A DNA stretch of 64,000 nucleotides from Elephas maximus indicus (Eukaryota; Chordata; Mammalia; Proboscidea; Elephantidae), in the NCBI RefSeq assembly GCF_024166365.1, contig NC_064821.1, forward strand, positions 107,366,349-107,430,348, written 5' to 3'. Every line of letters starts with the position of its first letter. The stretch's first letter is position 1. A program made the translations under genes and the position numbers. Positions 11,521 through 23,284 of this stretch are shown piece by piece. The notes beneath the pieces are model-generated. The model was not told the DNA's origin. It saw nothing but the letters and a program-made list of their open reading frames with translations, and did no database searches.

Positions 11521-11894
11521 AGTGTTTTTATACTTTGTAGCTGGATAGGGGAGGAAATTGACCTTTACCCAAATAGAACTATGGCTTTGGTTTCACAATT
11601 TATATGGCTGATTTCATGGACTCTTGAAAGTATATTCTCTTTCTAAAAGCTAACAAGCTTTCTTCCTAGTACATCAATGGGACATGTGTCTCCCACGCCC
11701 CAAAGCCTCTCCTCGAAGCATCCTGGGAAGGAAATTCTCCTCTTCCTGTTGCCAAGCATTTGCAGCCATGACCTCTTGCTCTCTTTGTAGCTGCTTGTTT
11801 GGCTCTCTCTGCAGCTCTCCCTCTCCCACTCCATGACTGGACTGTGTGCCCTGTGCTGAGACCCTCACACCACGCAATTTCCCCGACACCGTGT

Positions 11895-12100
11895 GTGGTT
11901 AAGAGCACAAGATTCTAGACTGAAATTGCATGGATTTGAATCCTGGCCTCACCCCTTACCACCTGTGCCACCTTGGGGAAGTTGTTTAACCTCTGTTTCT
12001 GTATCCATAAGATAGGAATAATAATAGTACCTACCTCTTTAGAGACTTAGAAGAATGCCTAGCATAAAGTAAGTGCTCAGTTTATATTCGGTAGTGGTGG
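11895..12100 (+). repeat. MIR (ancient tRNA-derived SINE)
   Basis: GTGGTTAAGAGCACAAGATTC head, GAAGTTGTTTAACCTCTG core, then AATAATAGTACCTACCTC and AGTAAGTGCTCAGTTTA. This is the classic MIR layout. Confidence 0.8.
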
Positions 12101-12514
12101 TGATGGAGGTGTTATATATTGATTAAATGAGCAAGTAAAGGAAGAAAGGAGCAGGCTGCCATAAAATCTTGGTATTTGAAGGTGTCTTAGAAAAAATAGT
12201 ATTTTACTGACTTTCTTCCTCCTAATGGATAATCTGTTTCATGGCCAGCCAATGGTACATGTCCAACTTCTCAGCAAGCAAAGGAATCCCATTCACCACA
12301 TCCCAAATTGAAAAACGTTGAGTACCGTTTCAATGCCAACCTTAGTGGGGTATGCATGTCTTGAAAATGGTGTCCATTTCTAACTGCTTTAATAGTTAGA
12401 TTTTTATTTTCTTTAAAAAAAAAAAAATGTTATCTTCTAGCCTTTATCAGTCTTGGTCTCTCTGTGGAAGTTCAGATAATTAAGTCCCATAATCCCTATT
12501 CCTTATAAAGGACT

Positions 12515-13340
12515 TAAGATTCATTTATTCATTCCGCAGATACTTACAGAGCCATCACTATGTCCCAGCCACATAATAACATTGAACTGAAAAGCAGCAG
12601 CAGTCCTTACCCTCATGGGTCCTGTGATCAGGCAGGAAAGACAGCAGTCATACAAATACGTACCGTCACAATTTGTGAAAAATACTTCGAGAATGCTATG
12701 GAGAGGAAAACAGGAGAAATTAATTCAAATAGGGTAGTCAAAGAAGGCTTATATATGGGAAGTCACATTTAAGCTGAGGCCAGGCCAACTGAGGGAGGGG
12801 AGAATGCTGGAAGTGCAGGAATGTGCCGGGAAAGTGGAAGGAGATAGCTGGATTAGAATGGTAGGCTAGTGGAGGGACCTTTGTACAATTATGGGATCTG
12901 AATTTGATTCAAAGGGAGACCACTGAAAGGGTTAAACAAGACGTACCATTACTGGTTATATATTTGGGAAGAGAATTGGCTGCTGTGAGGAGAAAAGACT
13001 AGGAGAAGATAAGGGGAGATTCCAATTAAAAGGCAGTTGGTGAAGATGAACTAAGCTGATCACTATACAGGTAAAAAAATAAACAGATTTGAGAAAAGTG
13101 TTTTGGAGGTAGAACCCAGAGGACTGGGTGATGGATTGCATGTGGCAGGTGGGAGAGGGAGCTGTCAGGTTGCCTCCAGGCGTCAGGCTGATACTCAGAG
13201 GGTAAGCACCTTCTATGGCTAGCATCCGAGCATCCTTTCCAAGTGGACAGTCACCAGCCAGCAATACTGTCAGTATTATGCTGAACAGATTTCTAATATG
13301 GGCAGCCAGAGGTGCCATTTACAAAGACGAGGAAAACTAA
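12515..13340 (-). repeat. L2 LINE relic, non-coding
   Basis: Begins with TCATTTATTCATTCCGCAGA and carries stepwise phrases typical of L2 3' sequence in the same order (GGAAGTCACATTTAAGCTGA, GATGGATTGCATGTGGCAGG). It is highly diverged and has no usable frame. Confidence 0.6.
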
Positions 13341-14544
13341 GGGAAAAGTGAATTGAGGGGAATAGGTGGTTGGATTAAGAGTTTGGATTTGATTAAGAGT
13401 TTGATAATATCTCCCTTTGAGATATTAAAATGCAAGTGTCAAGTTGGCAATTTGATATAGCAGACTAGGCTGGGAATTGCCAGCATTCTGTTGGAATTTA
13501 AGCCATGGGAATATATGTGCCGTCACCTAGAGCCTGAGTGTGCACGTGGGAAGAGGGCCCAGGACTGAACTGTGAGAGGTGAGTAGAAGAATAGCAAAGA
13601 TGGAAAAGCGGGCTGGGCAGCAGGAGGTGAGCCAGAAGAGTGTTTGAGTCAGGGAGCTTTGGGCTGGTGGATGGGAACATAAATTGAGATGGAGCGGGTT
13701 ATAAAGATGTATGTGAAGAAGAGGTGAAATTACAGAGATTGTGTATAAAGACAACTCTTAAGATACATTTGCAGTGGAGACAGCAGAGAAAGTTGGCGAT
13801 AATTGGGGGGCTTTGGTGGCCAGGGGAATCTGTCATTTCTTCAAGTCCTTTATACTAAGTATCCCGCAATTCATTCCGTCATTCTTCATGTGATGATATT
13901 TTCAGAAGATCCTATAATTTATTTTATCATAGCAATGATCTGCCTAGGATAGGATGCTTCACCCAAAATGTGTTCTGACCCAGCCAGGGCAGGCCTGTCA
14001 CCTTCGTTATTCTAAATACTCCACCTAACAGATGCAGCTTAGCAATTTAGGCAGCCGCGCCCTCTGTTGGCTTAGTCTGAAATTGCAACCAAACCAAGCC
14101 CCTTTGCAGTGCTGTCAGGCAGAGTTCCCTCACTCTACTTGTGCAATAAACATTATAACCTAGAAGCAGAACTATTGAATAGAAGCAAGTGGACCCAGGA
14201 GCTTTTGAGAAAGAAGCTCTGGTAACTAACTGATAGGGAAGACAACTCCAAGGTAAGCAAACAAGGCAGGCTTTTATGGTTTCCATTTAACAGATGAGGA
14301 AGCTGAAACTCACTCAAGCACGGCACCATTTAAGCAGTGGAAACTGAACTTTAGAACTCCATTCGGACTCCTGATAAGGGCTCTGTACCAGCTATACCAG
14401 ATTCCTTCTGAATGCTTTGCAGAAGACAAATTTCTGCTTTGCAGAATACAAAGTGCCTAAATGTTTTGCAGAATACAAAGTGCCTCTAAATGTCTTCTCC
14501 TATCGTAGTTTTGTTTAGTTCCATCTAAAAGGCAAACTCAGGGA
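13341..14544. other. Intronic sequence, L2-like at its start
   Basis: 13400-13800 still has L2-like wording (AGCCTGAGTGTGCACGTGGG and similar). From 13820 to 14540 I recognise nothing, apart from a short direct repeat near 14425-14490 (TTTGCAGAATACAAAGTGCC, seen twice). Confidence 0.4.
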
Positions 14545-14767
14545 GTCAGAGCTTTTCATTTATTCTTTCATTCAACAAATATTTATTGATTATGTACTAT
14601 GTTTCAGGCCTTCTTCTATGTGATGGGAATATGGTAATGAACAAAACACGACCTTTCTGCCCTCACGTTCTAGTACGAGGCAGCACACAATAAATAAGAT
14701 AAATTAGGTAAAATACATACAGTTCATTAGATAGCAGGAGTGGTAAGCAGGAAAACACAGAAGCAGG
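14545..14767 (-). repeat. L2 LINE relic
   Basis: TTCATTCAACAAATATTTAT followed by a 'table of totals' block (ATGAACAAAACACGACC) and TTCTAGTACGAGG. This is the L2 3' end on the minus strand. It is cut by the SINE at 14768 and resumes at 14980. Confidence 0.7.
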
Positions 14768-14979
14768 GAAACCCAAAAACCCACTGTCGTCAAGTCGATT
14801 ACAGCTCATAGCTACCCTATATATAGGACCAAGTAGAATTGCCCCATAGAGTTTCCAGGGCTGTAATCTTTACAGAAACAGACTGTCACATCTTTCTCCC
14901 ACTGAGCAGCTGATGGGTTTGAACTGCCGACCTTTTGATTAGCAGCTGAGAGCTTTAACTACTGTGCCACCAGGACACC
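14768..14979 (-). repeat. Afrotherian SINE, long form, inside L2
   Basis: Full-length minus-strand copy with the CACATCTTTCTCCCACTGAG block. Flanks AAGCAGGGAAA and AAGCAGAGAAA suggest a target duplication within the L2. Confidence 0.9.
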
Positions 14980-16200
14980 TAAAGCAGAGAAAGGGGGGAG
15001 ATAGGAAGTGTTGGGCTGGAGAGTTGGTGTAGAAATTTTAGAGTGGCTTGGGAGGATGACTTTAGAGTAAAGACCTGAGGGAAGAGAAGGAGCTCGCCGT
15101 GGAGATGCTGACTAAAGAGTATTCCAGGCAGAAGGATCAGCAATTGCAACGTGCTGAGGTGGGGATGTGTCTGGTTGCAATAGAGAACTAGCAGAGGCCA
15201 GCATGTCTAGAGCAGAGTGAACACAAGGAGAATGTTAGAAGATGAGGCCAGAGAGGTGATGGAACAGATCACATAGGGCTTGTGGTTCGTTCATAGTAAG
15301 GAATTCAGCTTGTGTTCTGAGAGAACCGGCTTTCTTTTGCATGGTTTTAAGCAGAGAAATGAAGTAGTCTGCTATATAGTTAACAGGACCATTCTATCTA
15401 GCTCAGCCAACAACCCGCTGCTGTCAAGTTAAATCTGGCTCACAGAGACCCTATAGAACAGGAAGAACTGCCCCATAGGGTTTCGAAGGCTATAAATCTT
15501 TATAGAAGCAGACTGCCACATCTTTCTCCCTTAGAGTGGCTGGTGGGTTCAAACCACCAACCTTTTAGTTAGCGGCAAAGGGCTTAACCACTATGCTACC
15601 AGGGCTGCTTCCATTCTAGCTGGTATAGTGCTATAGATTATAGGGTGTGGGGTGAGACCAAAGCAAAAAGACCAGTGAAGAAGCTATTGTAAAACTCGAG
15701 GCAAGATATGTTATAGATAGACCAAGAGAATGTTGTAGTTTGTAAGAGAAAGGAGTCAAGGATGACACCAAGATTTTTGCTAAAACTGGGAGAATCAAGT
15801 TGTAATTACCTGAGCTGGGAAGGCTACAGGGGCAAAGGTTAGAGAGGGTGGGGCTCAGTTTTGAACATGTAAGGTTTGAGAAACTCTTTAGACATCCAAG
15901 TAGAGATACCAAGTTAGTGATTGAGTATATGGATCTGGAGTTAGGTTAAAAGGTAGTGCTAGAGATACAGATTGGGAATTTCCAACACATAGGTGGCATT
16001 TAATTCATGAGATGAGATAACCAAGGGAATATGTGTAGTGGAAAAGATAAGATGTTCAAGGACTGCACCCTGCAGCACTCTGATTGTTAGAAGTTTTGAA
16101 GATGTGAAGGAATAGACAGAAAGGTGGAAAGGAAACTAGCAAGAGTATAGAAGCCAAATAAAGAAAACAATTCAAGACAGAGAATAATCCATGTGTCAAA
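14980..16200 (-). repeat. L2 LINE relic, interrupted by a SINE
   Basis: Continues the L2 copy. Phrases such as AGTATTCCAGGCAGAAGGAT, AGAGGTGATGGAACAGATCA and AAGGATGACACCAAGATTTT occur in the usual L2 order, with a SINE at 15410-15609. No intact frame. Confidence 0.65.
15410..15609 (-). repeat. Afrotherian SINE, long form, inside L2
   Basis: Minus-strand copy from AACCCGCTGCTGTCAAGTTA to a head ending CTACCAGGGCTGC. Flanks CCATTCTATCTAGCT and CCATTCTAGCT are a shortened target duplication. Confidence 0.9.
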
Positions 16201-16315
16201 TGCTACTGATAGATTGAATAAGGTGAGGACTGAGAAATGACCGTTGGATATAGCATAGTTTCTCTAATTCTCCGCTGACTTTTGATGAATGATTTTGTTC
16301 TAACTTTTCCCCCAG

Positions 16316-16422
16316 GTTGTAGCGGATACCAATATAAGTGCCATAGCAACTCAACTTGAAAGCATGTCTACAGGCTACCATCTTGGTTCACCCACTGCTG
16401 AACACCATCTGGAAGACACAGA
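16316..16422 (+). CDS. PATJ: PATJ exon: end of PDZ9 and linker to PDZ10
   Basis: A 107-bp exon between acceptor TTCCCCCAG and donor GA|GTAAGT. It opens in phase 0 (GTT GTA GCG) and ends two bases into a codon. It encodes [20 protein letters not shown] then [19 protein letters not shown] closes the last strand of the preceding PDZ. The remainder is a hydrophilic linker before the final PDZ. The split codon GA|A is completed by the next exon. This linker is the part that best separates PATJ from MPDZ. Confidence 0.93.
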
Positions 16423-16849
16423 GTAAGTATTCTGGATGCAAATTGCCTCTTAAGTGCATTGGCAAAGCTCAGTGAGATCTTTTCCATATCCTAGACTGTA
16501 CTCTTTAAAGGGGGGGGGGAGGGAAAGGCTACATTTCCTTTTCTAATTCCTAGAACACCTCCAAGAAGGCACAAGGGTTTCCTGTTTCTCACGAGGCTTT
16601 ATTCCATTGTACAAGTTGTTAAAAGGCCATTGTGCAGGGGCTGCATACACACTGTGGTCACTCTGACACATGTCTATGCCTCTTTTCCTAACAAACCATA
16701 AATTTATAGCCCAGGCGCACCCTGCTTTATTATGCAAGGAACCATGTTTCCTCAATCTTCTGAGCTAAAATTTTGTTCTTAGATTAAATCTTATTGCTAT
16801 ACTTGCTAATATTCTTCATTAAAACCAGTCATTGCAGTTAAAGTAACTC

Positions 16850-17045
16850 ATCAAAGCAATGTCTCTCAAATTAGAATGCACATAAGAATAATACAAGGTA
16901 CACTTTTTAAAATGCCAATTCCCTAGGCCTGCTCTCAGAGATTCTGATTAAGAGGTCTACAGTGGATTCCAGAAATCTGATTTTAACAAGTTCCCTAGGA
17001 TGATTCTGCTACAGATAGACAGAGGACACAAACTTTGAGAAATGC
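16850..17045 (+). mobile_element. MER5-like hAT remnant
   Basis: AATGTCTCTCAAATTAGAAT start, AGAGATTCTGATTAAGAGGT middle and AAACTTTGAGAAATGCTG end, i.e. imperfect inverted ends with MER5-type content. Confidence 0.55.
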
Positions 17046-17059
17046 TGCCTAAATTTATT

Positions 17060-17160
17060 CCTCATCTACCACCAGCGCCGTAATGGGAATTTGCTCCAAG
17101 TGCTTGGTCATTAGTAGGTGCTCAGTAAATGTGTGTTGAACTGAGCTGAATGATTTATTT
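17060..17160 (+). repeat. Short L2/MIR-type tail
   Basis: TTAGTAGGTGCTCAGTAAAT followed by GTGTGTTGAACTGAGCTGAA, the usual 3' end phrase of L2 and MIR copies. Confidence 0.5.
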
Positions 17161-17749
17161 GAAGAAGCTCAGGATCACAGCCATTCCCAAGTTTTCTCCT
17201 GGTAGTTCATCACCTTAAATGATGTCTTTTGAGTTTTTTTCCCTTGAAGTAAGAATGTTAAAGTCACTTTACTTTTTTCTCATTATAAAAGTATCAAATA
17301 AAAAAAAAAAACATTAAAATATGACAAATACTTAAAAGTGTAACATTTTCAAGTTACAATACCCTTTCCATTAAAAAAAAAAAAGTAGGACTCTTACAGG
17401 AAGAGAATGGCAGCCTTTTTAGGGCAATACAGACAAGCCGTGTAATCCTGGTTCCTTCGCTGTGCTTCCACAACTCCCCCATCAGTTTGGGAACCACTAG
17501 CATAAAAGAATTTAAAAATCACTTCTAATTCCACCACTGTTAATGTCTAGAGATTTTTTTTTTAGTTAGTATTCTATATATGAAAGTAAATTAAAACTAA
17601 TTGATTGGAAATGTTATGACATTATGAGACACATGGAGGCAAGCTCCATCTGAAGTTGACAGCTGAGGAGTGGCACCACACTCCCCCCAGTCCCCTGAAA
17701 ACAGGTCTCTAATCGGGAATAGGCAAAATTATGAAGATCTGTAATCTGA

Positions 17750-17916
17750 TTTAAAAAAAAAAAAGCACTGTTGCCATCAAGTCGATTCCAAATCATAGTG
17801 ACCCTATAGGACAGAGTAGAGCTGCTCCATAGGGTTTCCAGGGAGCAGCTGGTGGATTCAGACTGCCATCTTTTGCTTAGCAGCCAAACACTTAACCACT
17901 GTGCCATCAGGGCTCT
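17750..17916 (-). repeat. Afrotherian SINE, short form
   Basis: Minus-strand copy beginning in an A-run (17751-17764), with TTGCCATCAAGTCGATTCCA and head GTGCCATCAGGGCTC. It lies 29 bp from an oppositely oriented copy. Confidence 0.92.
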
Positions 17917-17945
17917 ACCCTCTAATGATTAGGGCGCCCAAACTC

Positions 17946-18151
17946 AAAGGAGCCCTGGTGGCACACTGGTTAAGTGCTTGGCTGCTAACTGAAAGGTCGG
18001 CAGTTCTAACCCTCAGCTGCTCTTCAGGAGGAAGATGTGGCAGTCTGATCCCATAAAGATTACAGGCTTGGAGACCCTATCCGGCAGTTCTACCCTGTCT
18101 TATGGGGTCCCCGTGAGTCAAATTGATTCAACGGCAACCGGTTTGTTTTTC
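17946..18151 (+). repeat. Afrotherian SINE, long form
   Basis: Head GGAGCCCTGGTGGCACACTG, long-form block GAAGATGTGGCAGTCTGA and an RTE-like tail ending CAACCGGTTTGTTTTTC. Confidence 0.92.
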
Positions 18152-18309
18152 TTGGTTGGGCTAACTCTGAAACAACAGCCTTGGGTAAATGTGTTTGAAA
18201 GAGGAAACATGAATCATATTCCTCTCTGAAAGTATTTATATGGCCTCGAAGTGGTGAAAGGTAGCGCCCTTATCCATGAGGTCATTACCATTCAGCCAGA
18301 GGTGATAAT

Positions 18310-18640
18310 TCATCATTATTTCAGCAGCTATTTATTGAGCACCTTCCTAAGGCCAGACACTGTACAAGTGCTAGAGCCTGAGGATCCAAAGCACAGGTAA
18401 TAGCATTGCCCCAGTCTTCAAGCAACTGCCAGAAAGTTTGAAAAATAGACACATAAAGCCATGGTTGTAAAAGAGTCAATAAACATATGACAGCTCTAAG
18501 TTCAATGGGAGAGATAAGCATAAGGTCCTGTGGAAACATGGAGGAGGGACATAACTTAGGTGGTGAGCTTGGAGAAGCTAATGCTTAAGTTGACTTTTGA
18601 AATAATTGGAATAAGCAGGAGTGGTATTCAAAACAGTTAA
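18310..18640 (-). repeat. L2 LINE relic
   Basis: Starts TTCAGCAGCTATTTATTGAG, followed by CACCTTCCTAAGGCCAGACA and GGTGGTGAGCTTGGAGAAGC-type phrases of the L2 3' region. Confidence 0.6.
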
Positions 18641-19239
18641 CAATTTATATGGTGTAGGCATTCAGCAATTAATATGGATGCCTGCAATAAACAACCAGTA
18701 AGTACATTAACGAACAACTGGTTTCAGCATGTACCAGCTGAAAATCAACCCTAAAATAAGCCAAAAACCTTGAGCGGGTGGGGGAGGGGAAAAATATTCT
18801 AGTCAGACAGGACAGTACATTCAAAGGTTGCTTATATCCCCATTTTGCAAATTTCTCTAAATATGCGACGGGCAGAGCTTTATCAGGTGACTCTGCCTCT
18901 CAGACATGCATGTTGCAGTAAAACAAGTGATGCCGATAAACCAACGAGAACCTCCTACTACAAATGGGAGGACAGGGTCTGGGATACCAGAGTTCCTTTA
19001 GGTTTTTACCCTCTGGACAACAGCCTTTGGGAATAAGAAACTAGCGTTAGCTAAGCTTAGGTTAAACTGGTTGAGCCCACGTAGGCAATTTAATTTTTAG
19101 CCATGTTGTTTCTGAGAGAGAAGACTTCCACACTGAACGAAGCTTTGAAAAACTAAATTAGACATTTGGTCTTCATCTGTTTTGCTTCACTCGGGTTTCT
19201 CTCTACTTTTCTGGATTTCAGTTCTCATTTCCTACAGTC

Positions 19240-19500
19240 ATGATCCTGAATTTGTGACAAACACAGCGCTTAGTGCTGGGAATACCTGACTTAAGGAGAT
19301 CGTAGTCTGGTGGCGGAGAAAGAGAGTTAAACGTCTTTAAAGACACTGTGATGGAAGTGTCGTAATGGGAATTTGCACCAAGTACAAAGGGACCACAGAG
19401 GAGGATTGGCCGACTCTCCTTGGAAGTCAGGAAAGCATCACATGGGAGATGCGTTTGGAAGAATGAGTTCCCCCCTTTGTGGAAGTAGTGGGGGAGCTGT
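19240..19500 (-). repeat. L2 LINE relic
   Basis: AAGGAGATCGTAGTCTGGTG, then CAGGAAAGCATCACATGGGA and GGAAGAATGAG. The order matches the central L2 3' phrases. Confidence 0.5.
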
Positions 19501-19991
19501 GGCAAGTGTATTCAGGCAGAAAAGGAGCAGCCATTTACTCAGCTATTGGGCTGCCATAACCTGTTCTGGACAGAAGTCCACCTGAAGACTGACCATCAAC
19601 CACTAAGCTTACATGATACCCTACTCTCTGTCTCCATGCACATTCTACAAGGGTATAAAAACAGTTTCATTCAGCTTCAAATGGTCAGTTTAAGGTTTCA
19701 AAACTATGCATATAGGAGGGTGCTTTGACATTTTCAGCATCATGACTTTATTTTTAATCTGAAAGCAGTGGGTTTTATGAAAGCAAATCCCCTAAAATAT
19801 CAAGGATATTTCTCAAGGCCTGGGAAGTTAAAAAATAACTTTCTAGATTGCTCTCTGAGAGTTTGAGTTGATAAATTGACCTTCATAGTTTCACGGTATG
19901 AAAGTCTCTCTCAAATCTGTGTTCTTCCATTAAAATGAAATTCCCTCTCAGTACCTCTTCTTCAATTAAATGGCATGCATTGTGTTTTCAG

Positions 19992-20115
19992 AACACCTCC
20001 ACCTAAGATTATTACTTTGGAGAAAGGCTCTGAAGGATTGGGGTTTAGTATTGTAGGGGGTTATGGAAGTCCCCATGGAGACCTGCCAATTTATGTCAAG
20101 ACTATATTTGCAAAG
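19992..20115 (+). CDS. PATJ: PATJ exon: first half of PDZ10
   Basis: A 124-bp exon between TTTTCAG and AAG|GTATTT. The first base completes the GAA codon; 41 codons follow. It encodes TPPPKIITLEKGSEGLGFSI then VGGYGSPHGDLPIYVKTIFA and K. GLGF is the carboxylate-binding loop that grips the C-terminus of a partner protein. SIVGGYGS is strand beta-2, which pairs with the ligand. DLPIYVKTIF is beta-3. The exon ends in phase 0. Confidence 0.95.
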
Positions 20116-20949
20116 GTATTTCTTTCCTTTTTACTGTACTTTTTTTTTTTTTTTTTTAATCAAAGCTAGGTGAGATTTAAAAACAGAAGTGTTTTGCTTT
20201 ACTTTGGATTAAACCTGGATGTGCGCGTGTATGCTTATTTCGTTTGAATATTATAGGAAACTCCAGCACCAACATGAGTGAAAGATGAGTTCTTTTGTGG
20301 ATTCACAAGGTGTGTACTTTTCTTTGGACCCTATTACGGAAGTAGAGGCTAACCGATTTTAAAGAGGGTCTCCTTTCAGTAACACGGAATAAGGAGAAGC
20401 TCTGTGCTCTTTGGAAGTTGGCCTTGGAAATATTGTTCTGGGCTAGACCAGCATTTGGCTTCTTCCTTTAAGAAACGATCTCAGACACTGGAGAGCTGAG
20501 GCATAAAGCTTTGTTCAAGCCTCAGATCAGTGTAAGCATTAATGCCTGCCCATCACAGAAAATCTCAAGACACTTGAGTGTAAGACGGTTTCTCTTTTCC
20601 AATACTCTGCTAAGTACTTGAGGATCAGCTCAATAGGTTAGACTACGACTGGACAATAGATGTTTTTTAGGAATTAACAATACTACTTCCGACGCATCCT
20701 AGTTAATTAGTACACAGATCATGGGGTCCATTCCTACTGCTGCCTCTGATGGCACCTAGACAAATTATTTTTAACTTCATTGTGGTTTCAAAAATTGGAA
20801 TTCAAAATTTTGTTATAAATTTGAAGATCTCTGAAAAATATTTAGTATCATTACAACTTTTTTCTTTGTTGGTTTTATCCCAGTCCTTTGTTTATTGATT
20901 GATTTCATTGTCTTCTGTTCCTTTATTTTCATAAAGAAATAAAGGTCTT

Positions 20950-21625
20950 TGTCTTAGTTACCTAGTGCTGCCATAACAGAAATATCACGAGTGGATGGCT
21001 TTAACAAAGAGAAATTTATTCTCTCACACTCTCATAGGTTACAAGTCCAAATTCAAGGTGTCAGCTCCAGGGGTAGGTTTTCTCTCTCTGTCAGCTCTGG
21101 AGAAAGATTCCTTAAAATCATCAGTCTTCCCCTGGTCGAGGAGCTTCTCAGGTGCAGGGACCCCAGGTTCGAAGGACGCACTCTGCTCCCAATGCTGCTT
21201 TCTTGATGGTAGGAGGTGCCCTAGAAACTCTGGTGGCATAATGGTTAAGAGCTACGGCTGCTAACCACAAGATTGGCAGTTTGAATCTACCAGGTGCTCC
21301 TTGGAAACTCTATGGGGCAGTTCTACTCTGTCCTATAGGGTCGCTATGAGTTGGTAATCGACTTGACGGCAGTGGGTTTTGGTTTATGAGGCCCTCCTGT
21401 CTCTCTGATTGCTTCTCTCTTTTATATGCCAAGAGATTGCCTCAAGACACAGTCCAATCCTGTAGGTTAAGTCTTGTCTCACTAACACAACTGCAGCCCA
21501 TCCTCCCTCATTAGCATCATAGAGGCAGGATTTACAATGTATAGGAAAATCACAGGATACCAGGAATCATGGCCTAGCCAAATTGATACACACATTTTTG
21601 GGGGGACATAATCCAATCCATGACA
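20950..21625 (-). mobile_element. MaLR-like LTR with nested SINE
   Basis: Starts TGTCTTAGTTACCTAGTGCT and ends CCAATCCATGACA. It is flanked by a perfect 5-bp duplication GTCTT (20945-20949 and 21626-21630), as in ERVL-MaLR. It is closely related to 1542-2070. A SINE occupies 21224-21385. Confidence 0.85.
21224..21385 (+). repeat. Afrotherian SINE, short form, inside LTR
   Basis: Plus-strand copy with head ACTCTGGTGGCATAATGGTT and tail CGACTTGACGGCAGTGGGTT. It inserted after the LTR did. Confidence 0.92.
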
Positions 21626-21847
21626 GTCTTCAAATAAAAAAATAAGATAAATTCTGTCTCTTTTTAGAAAACTATACTTTTTTTTTTATATATATACACA
21701 TTAAGCACAAGTTTGGCTTTACCTCTGCAGGTCTTATCACCTGTTAATTGGTCCTAGTCAGGATTTGGCATAATCTCCAAGTCATTTTGCATTTGCTTTT
21801 GGAATGCATTAGGCAGCCTCGGATTTCTTCATCAGTTTCTACTTTGC

Positions 21848-22058
21848 AAGGAGCCCTGGCAGCACAGTGGTTAAGCACTCGGGTGCTAATCAAAAGGTTG
21901 GCGGTTGAACCCACCAGCTGTTCTGTGGGAGAAAGATGTGGCAGTCTACTTCTGTAAAGATTTACAGCCTTGGAAACCCTGGGGGGCAGCTCAACTCTGT
22001 CCTATAGGGTCACTATGAGTCAGCATCAGCTTGATGGCAATGGGTTTGGTTTGAGTTT
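21848..22058 (+). repeat. Afrotherian SINE, long form
   Basis: Head GGAGCCCTGGCAGCACAGTG, block AGAAAGATGTGGCAGTCTAC and tail TTGATGGCAATGGGTTTGG. Confidence 0.92.
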
Positions 22059-23284
22059 TTCTATCTTGCTAGGGTGCCTGTTAAGAAGGTTTGTCATTTC
22101 CAAACACTCACTTGTTGAACTGGTTGTAGGCAAAAGGGGAGAGAAAGGGCAGTTCAGAAACCTTCTGGGTAACAGAGATGCCCCAGCTTGGTAATCCCCA
22201 AGGTGGGTCCTTCTAAGACACAACTTAAGACCATAAATAGTTGTGATAAGTATTCTTTGCTTTTTGAAAGAGCCAACCATAAAGATAAGAATAGTGGAGA
22301 GGCTGCAGAGTTAGCTCCCATGTTTTAACAACTCCTGCCAGACTGCCTTTCCCTCGTAAAATCCCTCCAAAATGTATGTAATCACCAGCTCACTTCATAA
22401 AACTTCGTGTGAGCTCATCAGCTAGCTGCAGTCCAGAGAGGGGACCAGTTGGCTTGGAAGGTCTTGACCTGGAGCCCAGCGTTCAGCACCCGGCCCCAAG
22501 CTGTGACTGTCTCCACATTCACATAGACAGGTGGGATGGGAGGCAGGCCCATTTGTCAGGGCCCCAGAACATGCAGTCCTGGGACAGTGAAATGGCCATG
22601 CATTGCTGATGAATTTTGAAAAGAAACTCCATCAAATCACGGTGTGAAAAGAGTAATGGAAATGATGAATGGACTGAAGCTCACACAGAGTGCCCTTTGC
22701 AAAGGCCCCCATTGAAAATGCTTATTTAGGAACCACCTAATAATGAATATCCTTATTTTTTGTTCTTTTTTTTTTTTTAATTTGTTTTTGTTTTTAAGGA
22801 AAGGTCCTTTTTTGTAAAGTGAGGCACACCTAAAAAAGAAAACAGTATGAATTTTTAAAAAGTTACACACTCTAGCTAATGGCCCATGTGATTTAGTCAG
22901 TCTCAATAAAATAATTTTCCAGCACAAACTATTGTTATTATTATTAGGCTAGTCTCTTACAGTTTATTCCAATAGGATTTAGTTTGTCTGGTGATTTTGT
23001 CTTTCTTTTTTTAATTTGCTATAGTAAGTCAATATAGCCAAATTAAAAAGTCTTTATAGCGAATCAGTAAACCAAAAACTAGCAAAGGAGTTTTTTTTTA
23101 AGGCTGAAATTTTTCTAAAACTAATTCTGATACTGAACTAAAATTGTCCCCGTTGGAATTTTGAAGATCTATGAACTTTGTTTTCTCTGTTTCTTTAAAC
23201 ATTCTTAAAAGATGTTTTTCTTTTAGTTTCTGGAGCTCAGATATCCACATGGGTGTGGATTTTTATATGATCTTGCTGGTGTCC
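22059..23284. other. Intronic sequence, nothing recognised
   Basis: Unique-looking sequence, GC-richer at 22400-22580. T-runs at 22766-22780 and short AT repeats near 22933 are the only patterns. Confidence 0.45.

Larger units (their letters stand above)
504..16315 (+). other. PATJ: PATJ intron (15.8 kb)
   Basis: Bounded by donor GTATTG at 504 and acceptor CCCCCAG ending at 16315. It is filled by the SINEs, MITEs, LTRs, L2 and MIR relics listed separately. The stretches 504-1022, 2071-2918, 3110-5130 and 5290-6260 show nothing I can identify beyond short A or T runs. Confidence 0.85.
16423..19991 (+). other. PATJ: PATJ intron (3.6 kb)
   Basis: Donor GTAAGT at 16423, acceptor GTGTTTTCAG ending at 19991. 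It contains MER5-like and L2 relics and an inverted pair of SINEs. The stretches 16430-16850, 18640-19240 and 19510-19970 show no recognisable element, apart from a G-run at 16510-16520. Confidence 0.85.
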
